Assembly: GCF_002288925.2 (NCBI RefSeq) | Contig: NW_022098063.1 | Location: 432,326-496,325, forward strand | DNA length: 64,000 bases | Reading direction: 5' to 3' | Source of the DNA: Delphinapterus leucas | Taxonomy: Eukaryota; Chordata; Mammalia; Artiodactyla; Monodontidae | Part shown: piece after piece, positions 12,311 to 24,210 of the stretch | Layout of the letters: each line of letters begins with the position of its first letter | Position numbering within the stretch: position 1 is the first letter of the stretch | Notes under the pieces: model-generated | The model's input: only the letters and a program-made list of their open reading frames with translations | Databases searched by the model: none | Told to the model about the DNA's origin: nothing | Made by a program: the position numbers and the translations under genes

Positions 12311-12944
12311 TACCCGTCACTGAACAGCTTTCTCCACAGGTTTGTTTAAAGAAGTCAACAAATTAAACTTCAAATACCTTCTGAGGTTCTCTGGTACTGA
12401 ATGACATTTGGTGAAAATTAATCAACTCCTTCCGGAAGTAACATGGAGCTTAGAAATGCAAAATGTCAGACGGTTGTGTGAAAACAAAGACCTCACACGG
12501 TTTAGTGAATAACGAGTTATAGATCCTTTCTGTGATGACATTAAAAAAACTAAAATATATTAAAATTTCCTTTATCGGGGAACTTCTCTTTTTCTTAGGT
12601 GTTGAATATGTTGTTAGCAATAGATTCAGTACCACAAGGACTGTGATAGGTAACACAAGTGTATTTTGTCTAGAGAAAACTGGCCCCAGGAGAACAGAAT
12701 TGAAGCACCCCACAAAAAGACAAACAGTATCAGCATCCATACAAAGCTGTGCAAGAGAGGAAACAATGTAAAGGAAGTGGGCCACATACAAAGCCAAAGT
12801 GAAAGTCCACGGAGGCCAACAAGATTACTCCATAAAGTCCTAGCTTCTCTCCCAGACTTCCCAAAGCTTCCCAGAGAACCAGAGACCCAAAGGCAGGGCT
12901 TCCTGCCAAGTAAGAACAGCATGGATGGAAACAAAAGATCAAGG

Positions 12945-13075
12945 TCGAGAGTCCTGGGTTGTAGACTTGGGTGCAATTTAATTTCTTTGAATCTGTTTTC
13001 TCATCTGCTAAGTAGGGCATCATTTCAAGGTGGTATGGCTTAAGTGAGAGTTACTGAGTTACAAATCAGAAAACC
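12945..13075 (+). repeat. Probable MIR fragment
   Basis: It contains 'gtcctgggttgtagacttgg', 'tctgttttctcatctgctaa' and 'ggcttaagtgagagtta', matching a diverged MIR. Confidence 0.5.
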
Positions 13076-13789
13076 CCCAGCAGCATGCTGGGCTCATGAC
13101 GACAGACCACAAATGCACACTGAGTTTTGCTCCCTTATTGAATACACTTGAGATAGAGAAGCAGGAATTCAAGCCCAATATTTACACACACTGTATTCTT
13201 TCTACTCGTCTCTCTTTATATCTTCTATTTTCCAAATTTGTGGACAAGAGGAATTATGTCCTAAAGAAAACACTATGAAGGCTTTTCCCCGTGTGACCTT
13301 GGGCTGTTTTTGTTGCTTGAATTCTAGAATCTTTTCATCATGATTTTGGGTTCAACTGTGTGTCTTTCATTCCTGTGGCTTACTTTTGTGATGATTCTGA
13401 AATTGAAAATGTCATTTCCTAAGTTTCAACACCTTTAACGTCATATTAGACTCCATCTCTGCTTTTTTTTTTTTTTGGTTAATTTGCTCCAGGAATCATG
13501 TTGACTCCTTGACTGCTTTCTGAAAGGCATAAACTCTGACAAGATATCCCTGCTCCCTCTAGGTGCACTAATACCAGGATTGGAAGAAAGTTTGATGATA
13601 TTTATATGAAGTGGTATGGTTGGATCCCACGGAATGTCAGTCTTGTAAATATTAGAAAAGAGGTTACAGGAATAGAAATGAACTTTGTGGCTACTCAGAG
13701 TGAGAGGTTTACAGTCATAAGAACCCACTGGCTAGCCACCATATTTTGAACTTATACTACATTATCCCCAGAACTGCCTAGAATATGCA

Positions 13790-13970
13790 TTATCTTATTG
13801 AAATTTCACAACAATCCCAAGAGGGAGGTTGTCATTATCCCCATTTACAGATACAGTAACGGAGGCCCAGAGAAATTAAGTTGCTCTCTCAAGGCCATAC
13901 AGTCAGTAAGTGGAAGAGAGGAACTTGATCCCAGATATGTCCAATTCCAAGCTATTCTCTTAAGCATTAT
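13790..13970 (-). repeat. MIR SINE fragment, reverse orientation
   Basis: It contains 'ttatccccatttacagatac', 'ggaggcccagagaaattaag', 'aaggccatacagtcagtaag' and 'gaacttgatcccagatatg', the reverse-complement MIR signature. Confidence 0.8.
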
Positions 13971-15284
13971 GTTACAACACACAAGCATAAAAAAAGCTCT
14001 CTCTTGAAGTATGAGAAGACCTAATAATATTTGACTAAGTGAAGTGAAATAAAAGAAAAAAAAAGAGAGCAGGTCTCCCTTGGAGGAAAGACATGGATTC
14101 CATAAGGTAGATCAACACAGCTGGGCTTGAAATAGCCTGTATTTCCAGGGAAAACTCAGAACAGTTTTAAAACATTGAAAAATATAATTAAAAAGAATAA
14201 TATGCTTATGTTAGTCAAAAGCCGGAGTGTAAATATTTAAAGTGAGAAGTCTCTCTCAGCTTTGCCACCACTACACAGTACTGATGTCAACCACTGCTGC
14301 CCAGAGGTAACAACTATTTTTAGACTTTTGGTATCCTTTCAGATTTGCTGTCTCTTCCGCATAGATAAGCATATATATGAATAGATAGATTCTGAGCAAG
14401 GCGAAGAAGTCTTAAAGGCTTGCAATTCTTAAGAAATGCTACTTTTGAGTGATGAGAGACTATAAACTGGGTAATTCCAGTTTATGGAATTCTATAATTC
14501 CTTGCATGACTCTGACATAAAATGGTGAGATGCCAGAGGCACATGGCTATTACCTTTGTTCCCATACATGTGGTAGCAATAAGAGTCCTTCAGCGAGTGA
14601 TGAGAAGGTAGTAAGTATGAAACAGAGGTCTTTATTTAATTGGGGGAGGGTGAAGTTATGATTAGAGCAATTGTGCAGAGTTTATCATCCAAATGGGATC
14701 CCTTCGAAAAGGGCACTATTAGTAATTACACTATGACAACAAATCTGTGATTGTTCCAGCAGGTAAATGTAAGTGGTCACTAAAGACTACTTAACTACTC
14801 AGGCACTAAAGACACTCAAGACTAAATAAGAAAGGGTCAAAAGTAAGGGTCACCCAAATATTTAGGACCTGAGAAATTTCTTGGGAACCCCACAAGAGCA
14901 CTAGCCAGCTTTTATTCCGAATTATGTTAAAAACAACAAAAACCTAATTCTTCAAGAAGTTAAGAGTCTTAAGTAGGGGGTGGCAGGGGTGATTCCCTCG
15001 AGCTAAATACATTTGGGAAACGGTATATACAAAGGTCCCATTTGAGTTGCAAAAAATGTACTAATAATATTAGAGGTCTTGAGGATTAATGCAGCAAAGT
15101 AACATTTTAACTTTACCTACCCAAGTTTTCCAACCTAACTTCTCAGACGACCCATTAACAAATTTGTAGGATAAGGTCAGTGAAAATTATTGGCTAACAA
15201 ACTGACTTGAGTTCTTGCTAACCCTCTGGAACGGATTCACAATTGTCTCGTGCAGAGAGAGTCAGGCAAAGCCAGGTAATGTGG

Positions 15285-15520
15285 TGACTGTGAACGTGGG
15301 CTCCAGAGGCACACCGTCTGGGTCAGAAGCCTGGTTCTGCCACTGAGTGCCCGTGTCCCGGGGGCTAATTACCTAACCTCTCTGTGCCTCAGTATCCCCA
15401 TATGCAAATGAGGATACCTGAGGTTGTTATGAAGATTAAATGAGAATAATCCATATAAAGTGCTTAGGATAGTGCCAGATATTTAAAAATTGCGTCAGTT
15501 AACATGAACTATTATTACTG
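15285..15520 (+). repeat. MIR SINE, near full length
   Basis: It runs from 'gtgggctccagaggc' through 'cctggttctgccactgagtg', 'ctctgtgcctcagtatcccc' and 'gttgttatgaagattaaatg' to 'gtgcttaggatagtgcc'. Confidence 0.8.
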
Positions 15521-15930
15521 TTGTCGTTAATGTTGTCATCCTGATTCTTAAGGTAGATATTGTAGAAGATCGGCTGGTATGGGATGATCGAGTCTTGTGA
15601 TCATGACTTGTGAAACAGGAGTGAGGACATTAACCTGAAGACACGAATCATTCAACAAAACTTCTGAGTGTTTATAATGTTGTGGTTTCAGAGATAAATG
15701 ACCGACCCTTTCTCTCCAGTTCTCTCCGGACACTCAGTTTAATGTGGCATTGGGGTGCGGGGCAGATGAGCACACAGCTTGGCAGAATCCTAAAAGTGAC
15801 GGTAGCAAAGAGAGGGAATGATAATTTTGCTCAAAGGGGTGATGGAGGGAAACTAGGTTTGCAGAAGGTTTCACAAGTGGAGACTGACCCAGGAGGTTGC
15901 CTTAAAAGAAAAAGAAGACTCTGCTTTACA

Positions 15931-16093
15931 GAAATAAATGTGACTGCATTCCAGAGCTGACCTACAGAATTCCTACAGGTGAGTTAGGGATTAAAAATTC
16001 TGCCCAGCAGCGTACCTATCTATATGTTAGAAACCCAAGGATGCATGTGGGTCCTATGGATTTTAGAGAAACTTTAAACACAAACTATGTATA
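15931..16093 (+). repeat. Unassigned duplicated block, copy A
   Basis: It shares an ordered run of matches with 18893-19051: 'gaaataaatg', 'ttctgccc.gcag.gtacct', 'gcatgtg', 'cc.atggattttag' and 'ctatgtat/ttatgtat'. By eye the identity is about 75% with small indels. I do not recognise the family. Confidence 0.6.
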
Positions 16094-16194
16094 GCTTGTT
16101 GTTGAGGCCCAGGAAAACTTACTACAAAGGTACTCAGTTTGCGAGAAAGCACTGGCAGGGAGAGGACAGATGAAGCATGTACTTGGGCAGCATT

Positions 16195-16395
16195 CTCCGT
16201 GGCAAGGCCCACGTGCATCAGAAGGGCCTGGAGCTTTCTTCGAAATGCAGATTGTCAGACCCACTGAATCAGAATCCTCAGGACTGCAGTCTAAGAAGCT
16301 GCATTTGGAAGAAGCACCCTGATGGATGGTTCGGAGGGAGAGTAAAGTTGGAGGACCCCTACTCTGAGGTATACTCCTACAACGCTGTACTTTAC
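16195..16395. repeat. MER5-like hAT-Charlie DNA transposon fossil (probable)
   Basis: It contains 'gggcctggagctttcttcg', 'aaatgcagattgtcagaccc', 'actgaatcagaatcctcagg' and 'taagaagctgcatttggaag', resembling non-autonomous MER5/MER20-type elements. Confidence 0.5.
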
Positions 16396-17139
16396 AATTT
16401 TCCAATAGACATACTTTGGCCATGAAGACATGCTCTAAGTAGCCTATGAACAGATGTAACTCCCCACTCAATTTTTTTTTCACCCAAAACTAGACGTGAG
16501 CTTGTGCACAGAATGCAGAGAAAATGTTCTCAGAATACAGCTTATTATATTAAAGCCTCAAAGAGAATAGAAAAGTTAGTCTCTTTAAATGATACTTTAA
16601 CCAAAATTTGAACAGGGCCTAATAATTCTATCACTAAGCTTCATATGGGTTTGAAATTAAATAAAAATATCCTACATGTGTTTATACCAAACTGACTTTA
16701 GTGAACTATTCTTTTTCTTTTTAAATTAAATGAACCCTTCCTTATTTATTACATTGGATTAGGATACCATATATTTTTCTTGAAGACTTTTCAATTAAGC
16801 TGGGTTTATTTACATATTTTCTTGAGGACATGAAGCCTTTCCATTGTTGATATAATTCAAGCTTCCACCAGATTGTGGAGGAAAATCCTCTAAACAAGCT
16901 CCACGATTTTCTACACTTTTCCACTCCCTAAGTTCTCGCATCCTGCCAGAGGCCCTGGCTCCGGATGAATATTTATATTCACGCCGGGCTTCGAAAACCA
17001 GTAACAGACTTTAAAAGCCAACACACTGGAGTGCAGTTTAATTATCGAACCAGCCCCTAAAACTGGCATCGATGGTCAACACATCCTGTCTGGTCTCCTG
17101 GCCCTATAACAAAGACAAGCAGACAGTCAAATTAGAGCT

Positions 17140-17345
17140 GACATTTGCATGGCACTCCACAGTATGCAAAATATTTGCACTATAACACTTCCATGTGTTT
17201 ATGAAAGGGTTTGTTCTGGTTTCATCCTCTTATTATTATTTAACCCTGAGGAAGCAGATGAGAGAACTGACGCTTAGCGGTCAAGGGACTTGTCCAAGGG
17301 CACTGAATGAGGGGCAGAGCCGAGGTACATGGCAGCCAACTATGG
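17140..17345 (-). repeat. MIR SINE fragment, reverse orientation
   Basis: 'catttgcatggcactccac', 'ctgaggaagcagatgagag' and 'caagggacttgtccaagggc' followed by 'gaggggcagagccgaggt' fit reverse MIR. Confidence 0.6.
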
Positions 17346-17549
17346 TGCATGGCTGCTCTGTAAGAAAAGTGAATTTTCTATCAAATGCTGTGATGTTCCT
17401 GAGCCAGCTGCATAATCCCACTTTTTAGAGCTTACCTGCTCCCCAAGATAAAGCAACTCCTTGAACAAAAAAATAAGGAGGATGGGTCTTACACATCAGA
17501 GAAGAGAAAAAAAAATAAAGAAAATAAAAATTATGGGTCCATCCTGCTC

Positions 17550-17930
17550 CACTCCTGAAAAAGTCCTGCTCGTCCTTTAAGGCTCAGTTTAAACACCACC
17601 ACTTCCAAGAAGGTTTTCCAAATCCAGCGGGGAAGGAATCTCCCAAATCCAAAGAAAAGAATAAAGTGTTCCCTCTTCTAATGTATTTTCTGCCTCGTGG
17701 GAGAATTAAATTCCTATCTTATCTTACTTGATTATAATCCTTGACAACTAAGGTACCACTCTATTCATCTCTCTATTCTTCAAAGTGCATAACACCTGCC
17801 CTCCAGCTATCATGGAGTGAAACAAACCCCACTGCTCTAATCTACTTCCATGGAACCTATCACTGTCTTCTCCGGCAATTCATGAAGATGTGTCAGGAAA
17901 TCAATTCAATTTCATATATCTAGAGCTTAA
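17550..17930 (+). repeat. L2-like LINE fragment (probable)
   Basis: 'gtcctttaaggctcagttta', 'caccacttccaagaaggttt' and the following low-complexity 3' part resemble the L2 3' end in plus orientation. Confidence 0.5.
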
Positions 17931-17985
17931 CAAACAAATTTACTTACACTCCATGGACAGTATGCATTTTCTTTCCTTTTTTTGT

Positions 17986-18264
17986 CTACTGCTTTTCTCC
18001 CCTGTCCTTTGCCAGAACATACAGAATGACCAGCCACTTTTGTTTGGCGAAGTGACCATATTTAGCTAACTCAATCCCTACAGCAAATGTTCTGGAATCT
18101 TTCATGAAAATATCCCAAAGCCATCTGTTTGAGTATTTTAGGAGTAGTGACTTCTTGGCCTCAGCTTGGGCATCTGTCAAATATGCATCCTGGCATAGCC
18201 TCCCCACATTCTTGACAAAACCTTTCCGCAATAACTGTATGAAAAGGTTAAGCTGGTCCAGCAT
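17986..18264 (-). other. Unassigned 92-codon ORF with protein-like composition
   Basis: The reading frame starts with ATG at 18264 and ends at 17986. The product has a balanced composition, with segments such as GFVKNVGRLCQDAYLTDAQ and SNRWLWDIFMKDSRTFAVG. It is antisense to nothing known and sits within the TNFAIP8 intron on the same strand as the gene. I recognise no domain and see no promoter or splice structure. It could be a decayed transposon or retrocopy fragment, or chance. Confidence 0.2.
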
Positions 18265-18671
18265 TTTACAGCCATGTCAAGCCCTAAGAGGCCAGATCCC
18301 ATTAAAGGTAAGCAAATGGTAAGATGCGATCTGCTGGGCCTTAAAGTGAACTATCTCATTCCAAGTATCAAGATACACTGAAGCTCTAAAACTCCAGGAG
18401 ATAACCTTGAAAAAAGAAAACCCAGTGTGCTTACCGCTGGCTACCTCCAGTGTGGCACTCAGGTTCTCTGTAAAGTGGTTTCTACCCCTCTTTCTAACCT
18501 TTTCTCCCTGCTCTTAATGCTCAGGTATCCTCCATTGTTTTATTTAGATCAGGATCCTTGTAGAGGTTGTAACCTGGACACCCCGTTGTTTGGCCTGTAC
18601 AGTGTTGTATTCATCTTAGAGTTAGTGGTCCACGTTTTAAAAAATTGAAAAATTTAACCTCAAAATCTGTG

Positions 18672-18703
<32 letters not shown>

Positions 18704-18892
18704 TCATAAGACCTGACCAAAACGGGCCCACATTCCCACACGGCAACCGTGGTCTTGAGGTAAGTTGTGGCTGCCGCCTTTAGAAGGAGAACACCCTGCC
18801 TGGTTTACCACAGGTCCTCCCTGGCCATCACCACCCAGTTACATTCAGCTCCCGGGCTCGGCAACCATTTGTGTGGATGACTTCTCCTTAAA

Positions 18893-19051
18893 GAAATAAA
18901 TGGGACTACATTTTCAGAGCCAACCTACGGAACTCCTATGGGCTCTTTGGAATTAGAATTCTGCCCCGCAGTGTACCTGTATGTCAGAAACAGAAGGGCA
19001 TGTGCAAGTCCCATGGATTTTAGAAATAATTTAAACCTAAATTATGTATGG
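18893..19051 (+). repeat. Unassigned duplicated block, copy B
   Basis: This is the partner of 15931-16093, in the same orientation about 3 kb away. Homology fades on both sides, so either a dispersed repeat family or an old local duplication is possible. Confidence 0.6.
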
Positions 19052-19304
19052 TCAGTGAGTGTCTACGGAAGGTCTGCTGGGTAAAAAGGTAGGAAGGTTA
19101 AGAGTAATAATAATTTGTTTTCATAACACTTGTTATTTAGTTACAGGCATCAAAATCTCCCCCTAATTTCTACAGAATGTGTTCGCTGAGTCTCAGAGAG
19201 GTGGTGAATTTGCCAAATTTCTAAATATCCTGGGAGAAGTTGAACTTGGATTTTCCATACCAGTTTGGAGCGCTACACAGTAAACAGACTTTTAGCAGAA
19301 AAGC

Positions 19305-19640
19305 CTTCTCCCAGTCAGTCACTCATTCATTCACTTAACACATTTTTTACTCAGCACCAAAATGCCTGCTCTCAAGAAGCACAGATTCTAGCAGAGGGAA
19401 ACCTAAGACACAAAACCTAAGACACATTAAACAGATGTGTATAAACAGGTCAAATAGTGGCAGGGGGCTAGAAAAAAGTAAAGGGAGTGTGTGTGTTTTT
19501 GCTGGGGGGCGGGGTAGTGAGGAGACTGGGGGTGAGGGGGAGACTATGCTATTTTATCCCTGCTATTTTAGTCAGGGAAGGCCTTTCTGGAAAGGTGACA
19601 TTCGAGCAGAAACTTGAAGGAAGCAAGGGGGAGCCAGCTT
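19305..19640 (-). repeat. Ancient LINE (L1M- or L2-type) fragment, reverse orientation
   Basis: 'tcactcattcattcacttaa', 'cctgctctcaagaagcacag' and 'aaaggtgacattcgagcag' with 'aaacttgaaggaagc' follow the order of the reverse complement of these 3' regions. A GTGTGTGT/G-rich patch lies at about 19485-19530. Confidence 0.55.
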
Positions 19641-19644
19641 GGGT

Positions 19645-19870
19645 GAAATCCTATCCATTCCTCAATGATCCTTCCCAAATATATCTTCCTTGAAGGCTTT
19701 ATTGACTAACCCTGTCAGAAACGTTCTATCCTCTCTCTCACTCTTTTTGCAAACTGCTTTACATCATAATTATTTGCTTCCATTTTCCCTGAAAGTAAAA
19801 TCTTTGTGATTGGTTATAATTTATTATTTATTCCTTGCCACAATAAATGCTCAATTAATCTTTAAAATGT
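19645..19870 (+). repeat. L2-like 3' end (probable)
   Basis: 'atccttcccaaatatatctt', 'gaaggctttattgactaacc' and 'caataaatgctcaattaat' at the end resemble an L2 tail. Confidence 0.45.
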
Positions 19871-19981
19871 ATCTGCTGGGTCAAAAAAATTCCCAGGTTG
19901 TTCTGGGGGAACAGGAAGCCAGGGGAGGAGTGAGAAAAGAGTACTGGCTTTTTATAAGACATAAGAAACTATAAATGAATT

Positions 19982-20080
19982 ATTTTAATTAGGTATCATA
20001 TCTCAAATACTTTAATTAAGTAGCATATCTCAAATACTTAATTAGGTAGCATACCTCAAATATCGTATCTCAAATTTACC
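19982..20080 (+). repeat. Short tandem repeat, unit about 27 bp, about 3.5 copies
   Basis: Successive units share TTAATTAGGTAGCATATCTC followed by AAATAC with small changes: GTATCATATCTC, GTAGCATATCTC, GTAGCATACCTC, then a partial CGTATCTCAAATTT. Confidence 0.9.
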
Positions 20081-21083
20081 TAAGAAACGAATATTGCAAT
20101 ATAATCCTTTGGAAAAAGTTTATTCTAAATGAGTCCATTCGTAACTTAAGATAGGCATCCAAAAAAAAAAAAAGTCACCTTTTGATAACACTTGAAACTG
20201 GTAAAAATTACTGAATAACCCACACTCTGCAGAGATAAGATAATTCTGTTTTTCAGAGAGACATTGCTTTTTTAAGATTAAAAAAGTCATTTTTTAAGGA
20301 TATATTCATAAGAAACTGGAAATTTAAAAAGGCATAAACTCTACCTTTCTTTGCTAGTTTGTTAAATAAAAAGTTGAAAATTAAGTTAGGGTTATAATAT
20401 AAAAATCTTAAGTTTTCTATTTTGTCCTTATTGAAATTGGCTAACTTCAAATTATATTTAGAATTAAAAATAATAAAGCCAAACAGTTTTGTTAAAATAA
20501 TCATAATTCTTTCATGTTGAGTCATACTTGGTATATTAAACTCATTTTTCCATTAAAGAAAATAACTAAAAAAGGTCATTATAGTCAATCTCTTAAGAAC
20601 TAAAAATCGTTTCCCTAAGTACATTAACCTGCTGTCTTACAGATGGATTACTTCCCTAATGGTAGATATTTGGGTAAAATAAACTTTGGCAAATAACATA
20701 ACCAATCAATTTTACCACCAGCTGCCAAATAACAACAAAATAAATCACTTCTCTGAAACACTTTGGCAGCGCCCACCTTTCTGTAGTTTTGTCTTTCCAC
20801 CCACTCACTCAGTGCTCCAGAATTAAGGCCACCATCCCACCTCTCCCCATTTCTGTCACCAGTCCTACTTTTACAGATGGAAGAAGCCATGGAGACCACA
20901 GGCGGAAAACAGAGGCCCAGAGGTTAATGCAGGGTTACAATATGACCCCCATTAACTCCTGGTCGCTGGCTTCCCTGGGGAAAGGTGGTTTGGGATTATC
21001 AAAAGTAGCAAAGAGTAATTCCTCCATTTAAAACAGAGCTTACAAACTTTGGGCTGGCAACACATTTTGGTTGGGCCCCCATA

Positions 21084-21520
21084 ATTTTTTTTTTCTTTTT
21101 AAAACCGAGATAAAATTCATATCACATGAAAATCACCATTGTAGGGCCCTGGTGGCACAGTGGTTCAGAGTCCGCCTGCCGATGCAGGGGACACAGGTTC
21201 GTGCCCCGGTCCGGGAAGATCCCACATGCCATGGAGCGGCTGGGCCCGTGAGCCATGGCCACTGAGACTGCGCGTCCGGAGCCTGTGCTCCGCAATGGGA
21301 GAGGCCACAACAGTGAGAGGTCCGCGTAACGCAAAAAAAAAAAAAAAAAATCACCATTGTAACCATCTGAAAAGGGTAAAACTCAGTGATTTTTATTATA
21401 TTCACAATGGGCAACAATCATCACTATCTAATTCCAGAACACTTCATCAACCCCAAAATGGGCCCTCATAATGTTTTAATTTTGTTTTTCTAATTAGTAA
21501 AAACCATGTAAAAGTTGGGA
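21084..21520 (-). repeat. Old L1 3' region, reverse orientation, split by a SINE
   Basis: 'aaaaccgagataaaattcat' before the SINE and 'accatctgaaaagggtaaaa' with 'caacaatcatcactatctaa' after it are consecutive parts of an antisense L1M 3' UTR. The interruption at 21144-21361 is a CHR SINE. Confidence 0.7.
21144..21350 (+). mobile_element. CHR SINE (tRNA-derived, cetacean), 15-bp target duplication
   Basis: It has a full-length head 'ggtggcacagtggttcagag', the B-box-like 'ggttcgtgccccggtccggg', the tail 'gtgagaggtccgcgtaacgc' and poly(A). The duplication AAAATCACCATTGTA lies at 21129-21143 and 21347-21361, so the insertion is into the L1 above and the tail overlaps the duplication's As. Confidence 0.95.
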
Positions 21521-22006
21521 GCATTGACCTAAAAATTCACATTTCCCATTTCTCAAGAAAAATCTGACCTTCTGGTAACATTTGGGGGCAGGGGGTACAA
21601 GGGAGTAAGAAACAGATCCTGTCCAGTTAACCACCTGGCCACACGCCCACAGAGGCCAGGAAATGAGCCAAGACCTGTGAGTTAGCCACCCCTGCTTTAA
21701 AGGCTCAGGGACTCAAATCCTTCTGAATCACTTTTCAGACCTGGGTGTGACTCTGGCAGTGATTCCAAAGCGCTCGCAGCCCTCTGTTCCCCTAGCTGGC
21801 AATCAAGCTGAGCAAGAAGATTTCCTAGTTCTGACTTGTCAACACAACTCTAGGCTTCCACCACCTTCTCCTCCAAATGCCTTGCATTTTCCACCCCAGC
21901 ATATTTGCTGAAATCTCTCTCTTCACTGAAAAAGCCATCCTGTATGTACCTGAGCAGCACTCTAAACCCTCATCCTTTGAGCACCACTGTCACGACTTGC
22001 CTTTGC

Positions 22007-22221
22007 TTTTTTTTTTTTTTTTTTTTTTTGTGTTACGCGGGCCTCTCACTGTTGTGGCCTCTCCCGTTGCGGAGCACAGGCTCCGGACGCGCAGGCTCAG
22101 CGGCCATGGCTCACGGGCCTAGACGCTCCGCAGCATGTGGGATCTTCCCGGACCGGGACACGAACCCGTGTCCCCTGCATCGGCAGGCAGACTCTCAACC
22201 ACTGCGCCACCAGGGAAGCCC
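22007..22221 (-). mobile_element. CHR SINE, reverse orientation
   Basis: A poly(T) tract at 22007-22029 is followed by the reverse complement of the CHR element, ending in GCGCCACCAGGGAAGCC. It is near consensus, so relatively young. I see no clear target duplication. It abuts an antisense L1 fragment. Confidence 0.95.
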
Positions 22222-22345
22222 AGTTTATTGTATTTTTTAGATTCCACATGTAACTGATAACATACAGTATTTGTCTTTCTCTGCCTGACTTATTTCACTT
22301 AGCATAAAGTCCATCTGTGTTGCTGCAAATACTTGCCTTTGTTTT
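22222..22345 (-). repeat. L1 ORF2-end fragment, reverse orientation
   Basis: 'ttttagattccacatgtaac', 'gtatttgtctttctctgcc', 'acttatttcacttagcataa' and 'gttgctgcaaatacttgcc' are the reverse complement of the L1 ORF2/3' UTR junction region. Confidence 0.85.
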
Positions 22346-23537
22346 CTACTTACTATCTGTATTTTATTTCCCTCTGGTTACTTGTTATTGAAAAAAAATT
22401 TATTTATCAAAGGAACCATATACACAATGTGAATGGAAACTGCTACCCCTCCCCTAAATATACCATAATCATAAAAATCATTAAAAATTTGTTAAATCAA
22501 AAAAAATTTGTTAAATCATAAAAATTATTTCAATGAGGAAAAAGAAACCCATTACTGTTCATTTCTAGCCAGATATCGCTGTCTGCCAAAGGCCATGAGC
22601 CCCATGTCTAACTGCGTGGCACAAAAGGGGTGAGTCAGTGTGAATAAGGTGGCAAAGGTCACACAGCCCCAAAAAGGCATTCCCTGGGAATGATGCAAAG
22701 GATTCCAAGGGAGCTGAAAGGGACTAATCGTCTTGTAAAGTTACTGAAGATGATCTTACTCTGTGCCTGGGGCCTCCTAAAATCATTTACCATACCGCCA
22801 CCAACGGTACAGGCACCACATTTTGAGAAATCCTGTCCAAAGCTTCCTGCCAATGCATTCATCTCAACAGCTGTGCCTCAGATGTCTCGGCCACGGATAG
22901 CCCTTCCTGAACGTCTCTAACCCGGATGTGGCATCCCCCTTGTATGTACTTCCTCGTGTACATGTCTGACATCTTCTCCGGACTGAAAGGCCCTCAAAGA
23001 CAGAGACAGGTCTTCCATACTACATAATCTTCTCTGGTGAAAGCTACTGGCATTAACTTACACCTGGTCAGATTCGTGGCATATGCCTGTCTTGACATCC
23101 CCAGTGAGGAGAGTTTTGAAGTGACTTTAAAAAATTGCAAACCAGTTTCTAAATGAACTAAAACATGTCCTAATAGATAAAGTGCCCAATATGGTGAAAG
23201 ACACAGGGATAAATAACTGCATACCTTTGCTTTCTTAAATTTAAGGATTTTATAAAGCACTGAACACAATTACTATTGGTGTGCTAAGTAAGAGCTATCC
23301 TATTTAGGTCAGGTTTTGTTTTAAAGGTAAGGAAGTGTGCCTAGCAGGCTGGGAAGGGGGGTAGGTGTCTAGGCTTTGTTTCTGGGGTGGACAGAGGGGT
23401 TGAGCACCTTCTGTGATGACTCCGGGTGTCACACATGCCCAGAAAGAATCGGTTCACACTACCTGGCTCAACTTGATAAAGAGACACAGGACAAAGATTT
23501 CCACAGGCAAATAAAAGCAGTGTAAACTAACCTAACA

Positions 23538-23553
23538 TTAAATAAATAAATAA

Positions 23554-23588
<35 letters not shown>
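23538..23588. repeat. (AAAT)n-(TA)n microsatellite
   Basis: Five or so AAAT units run into about 19 TA dinucleotides. It is probably length-polymorphic. Confidence 0.95.
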
Positions 23589-23591
<3 letters not shown>

Positions 23592-24210
23592 AGACAATTT
23601 GTGATGCTCAATTTGTACTTTTATGGTATCCAGATTAATCTTCTAAAAGATTGGAGGCCTTATAAGATCAGTACACATGGTGCACATGATGCTCATTTAT
23701 AAGGCTAGAAATAAAATTTTCTGAGTCAAATGATTAGCAAGTTTTATGAGCATATCTTTGTTCTTGGGAAATATTCCTGATCATATCTAGTGGTTATTTT
23801 ATATTGATAAATAATAGAACCTCCAATTAAAGCATTGTTTCTATGGAGAAAGACAATCTACTTTTTTTGAAATTTTCTTTTTCATATGATTTCTAATACC
23901 CTCAGTCCTGCAAAAATAGAAGATATCTTAGAAGAATAATGTTGAATTTATCTCTAAGGTGAGACAATGTAAATTGTAAAGATTACATGCTTAGGAAAAA
24001 GATGAATCAAGTCTTTAGAATGTATGATTTGAGTCAGTTTCTAAATCTGAAAATTAAATCTATCCTAACCGAAAAGTTTCCCCCTTGAACTAATCTCCTG
24101 TTAATTTTCAATTCATGTCATTCAGTCTACTCCTGCTTTGAAAAGGATGGTGAGGGGAGTTAACAAATTTGCCAGAAACAATGGCTTTTCCTCTTACATT
24201 TTCAGCATCC

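Noticed and set aside
12450..13043. Overlapping ORFs of 79-125 codons on both strands
   Set aside because: No family resemblance. Opposite-strand ORFs overlap and no splice or promoter context is visible.
21144..21350. tRNA gene suggested by A-box and B-box text
   Set aside because: It is part of a tRNA-derived SINE with poly(A) and target duplications. No cloverleaf or intact anticodon arm is evident.
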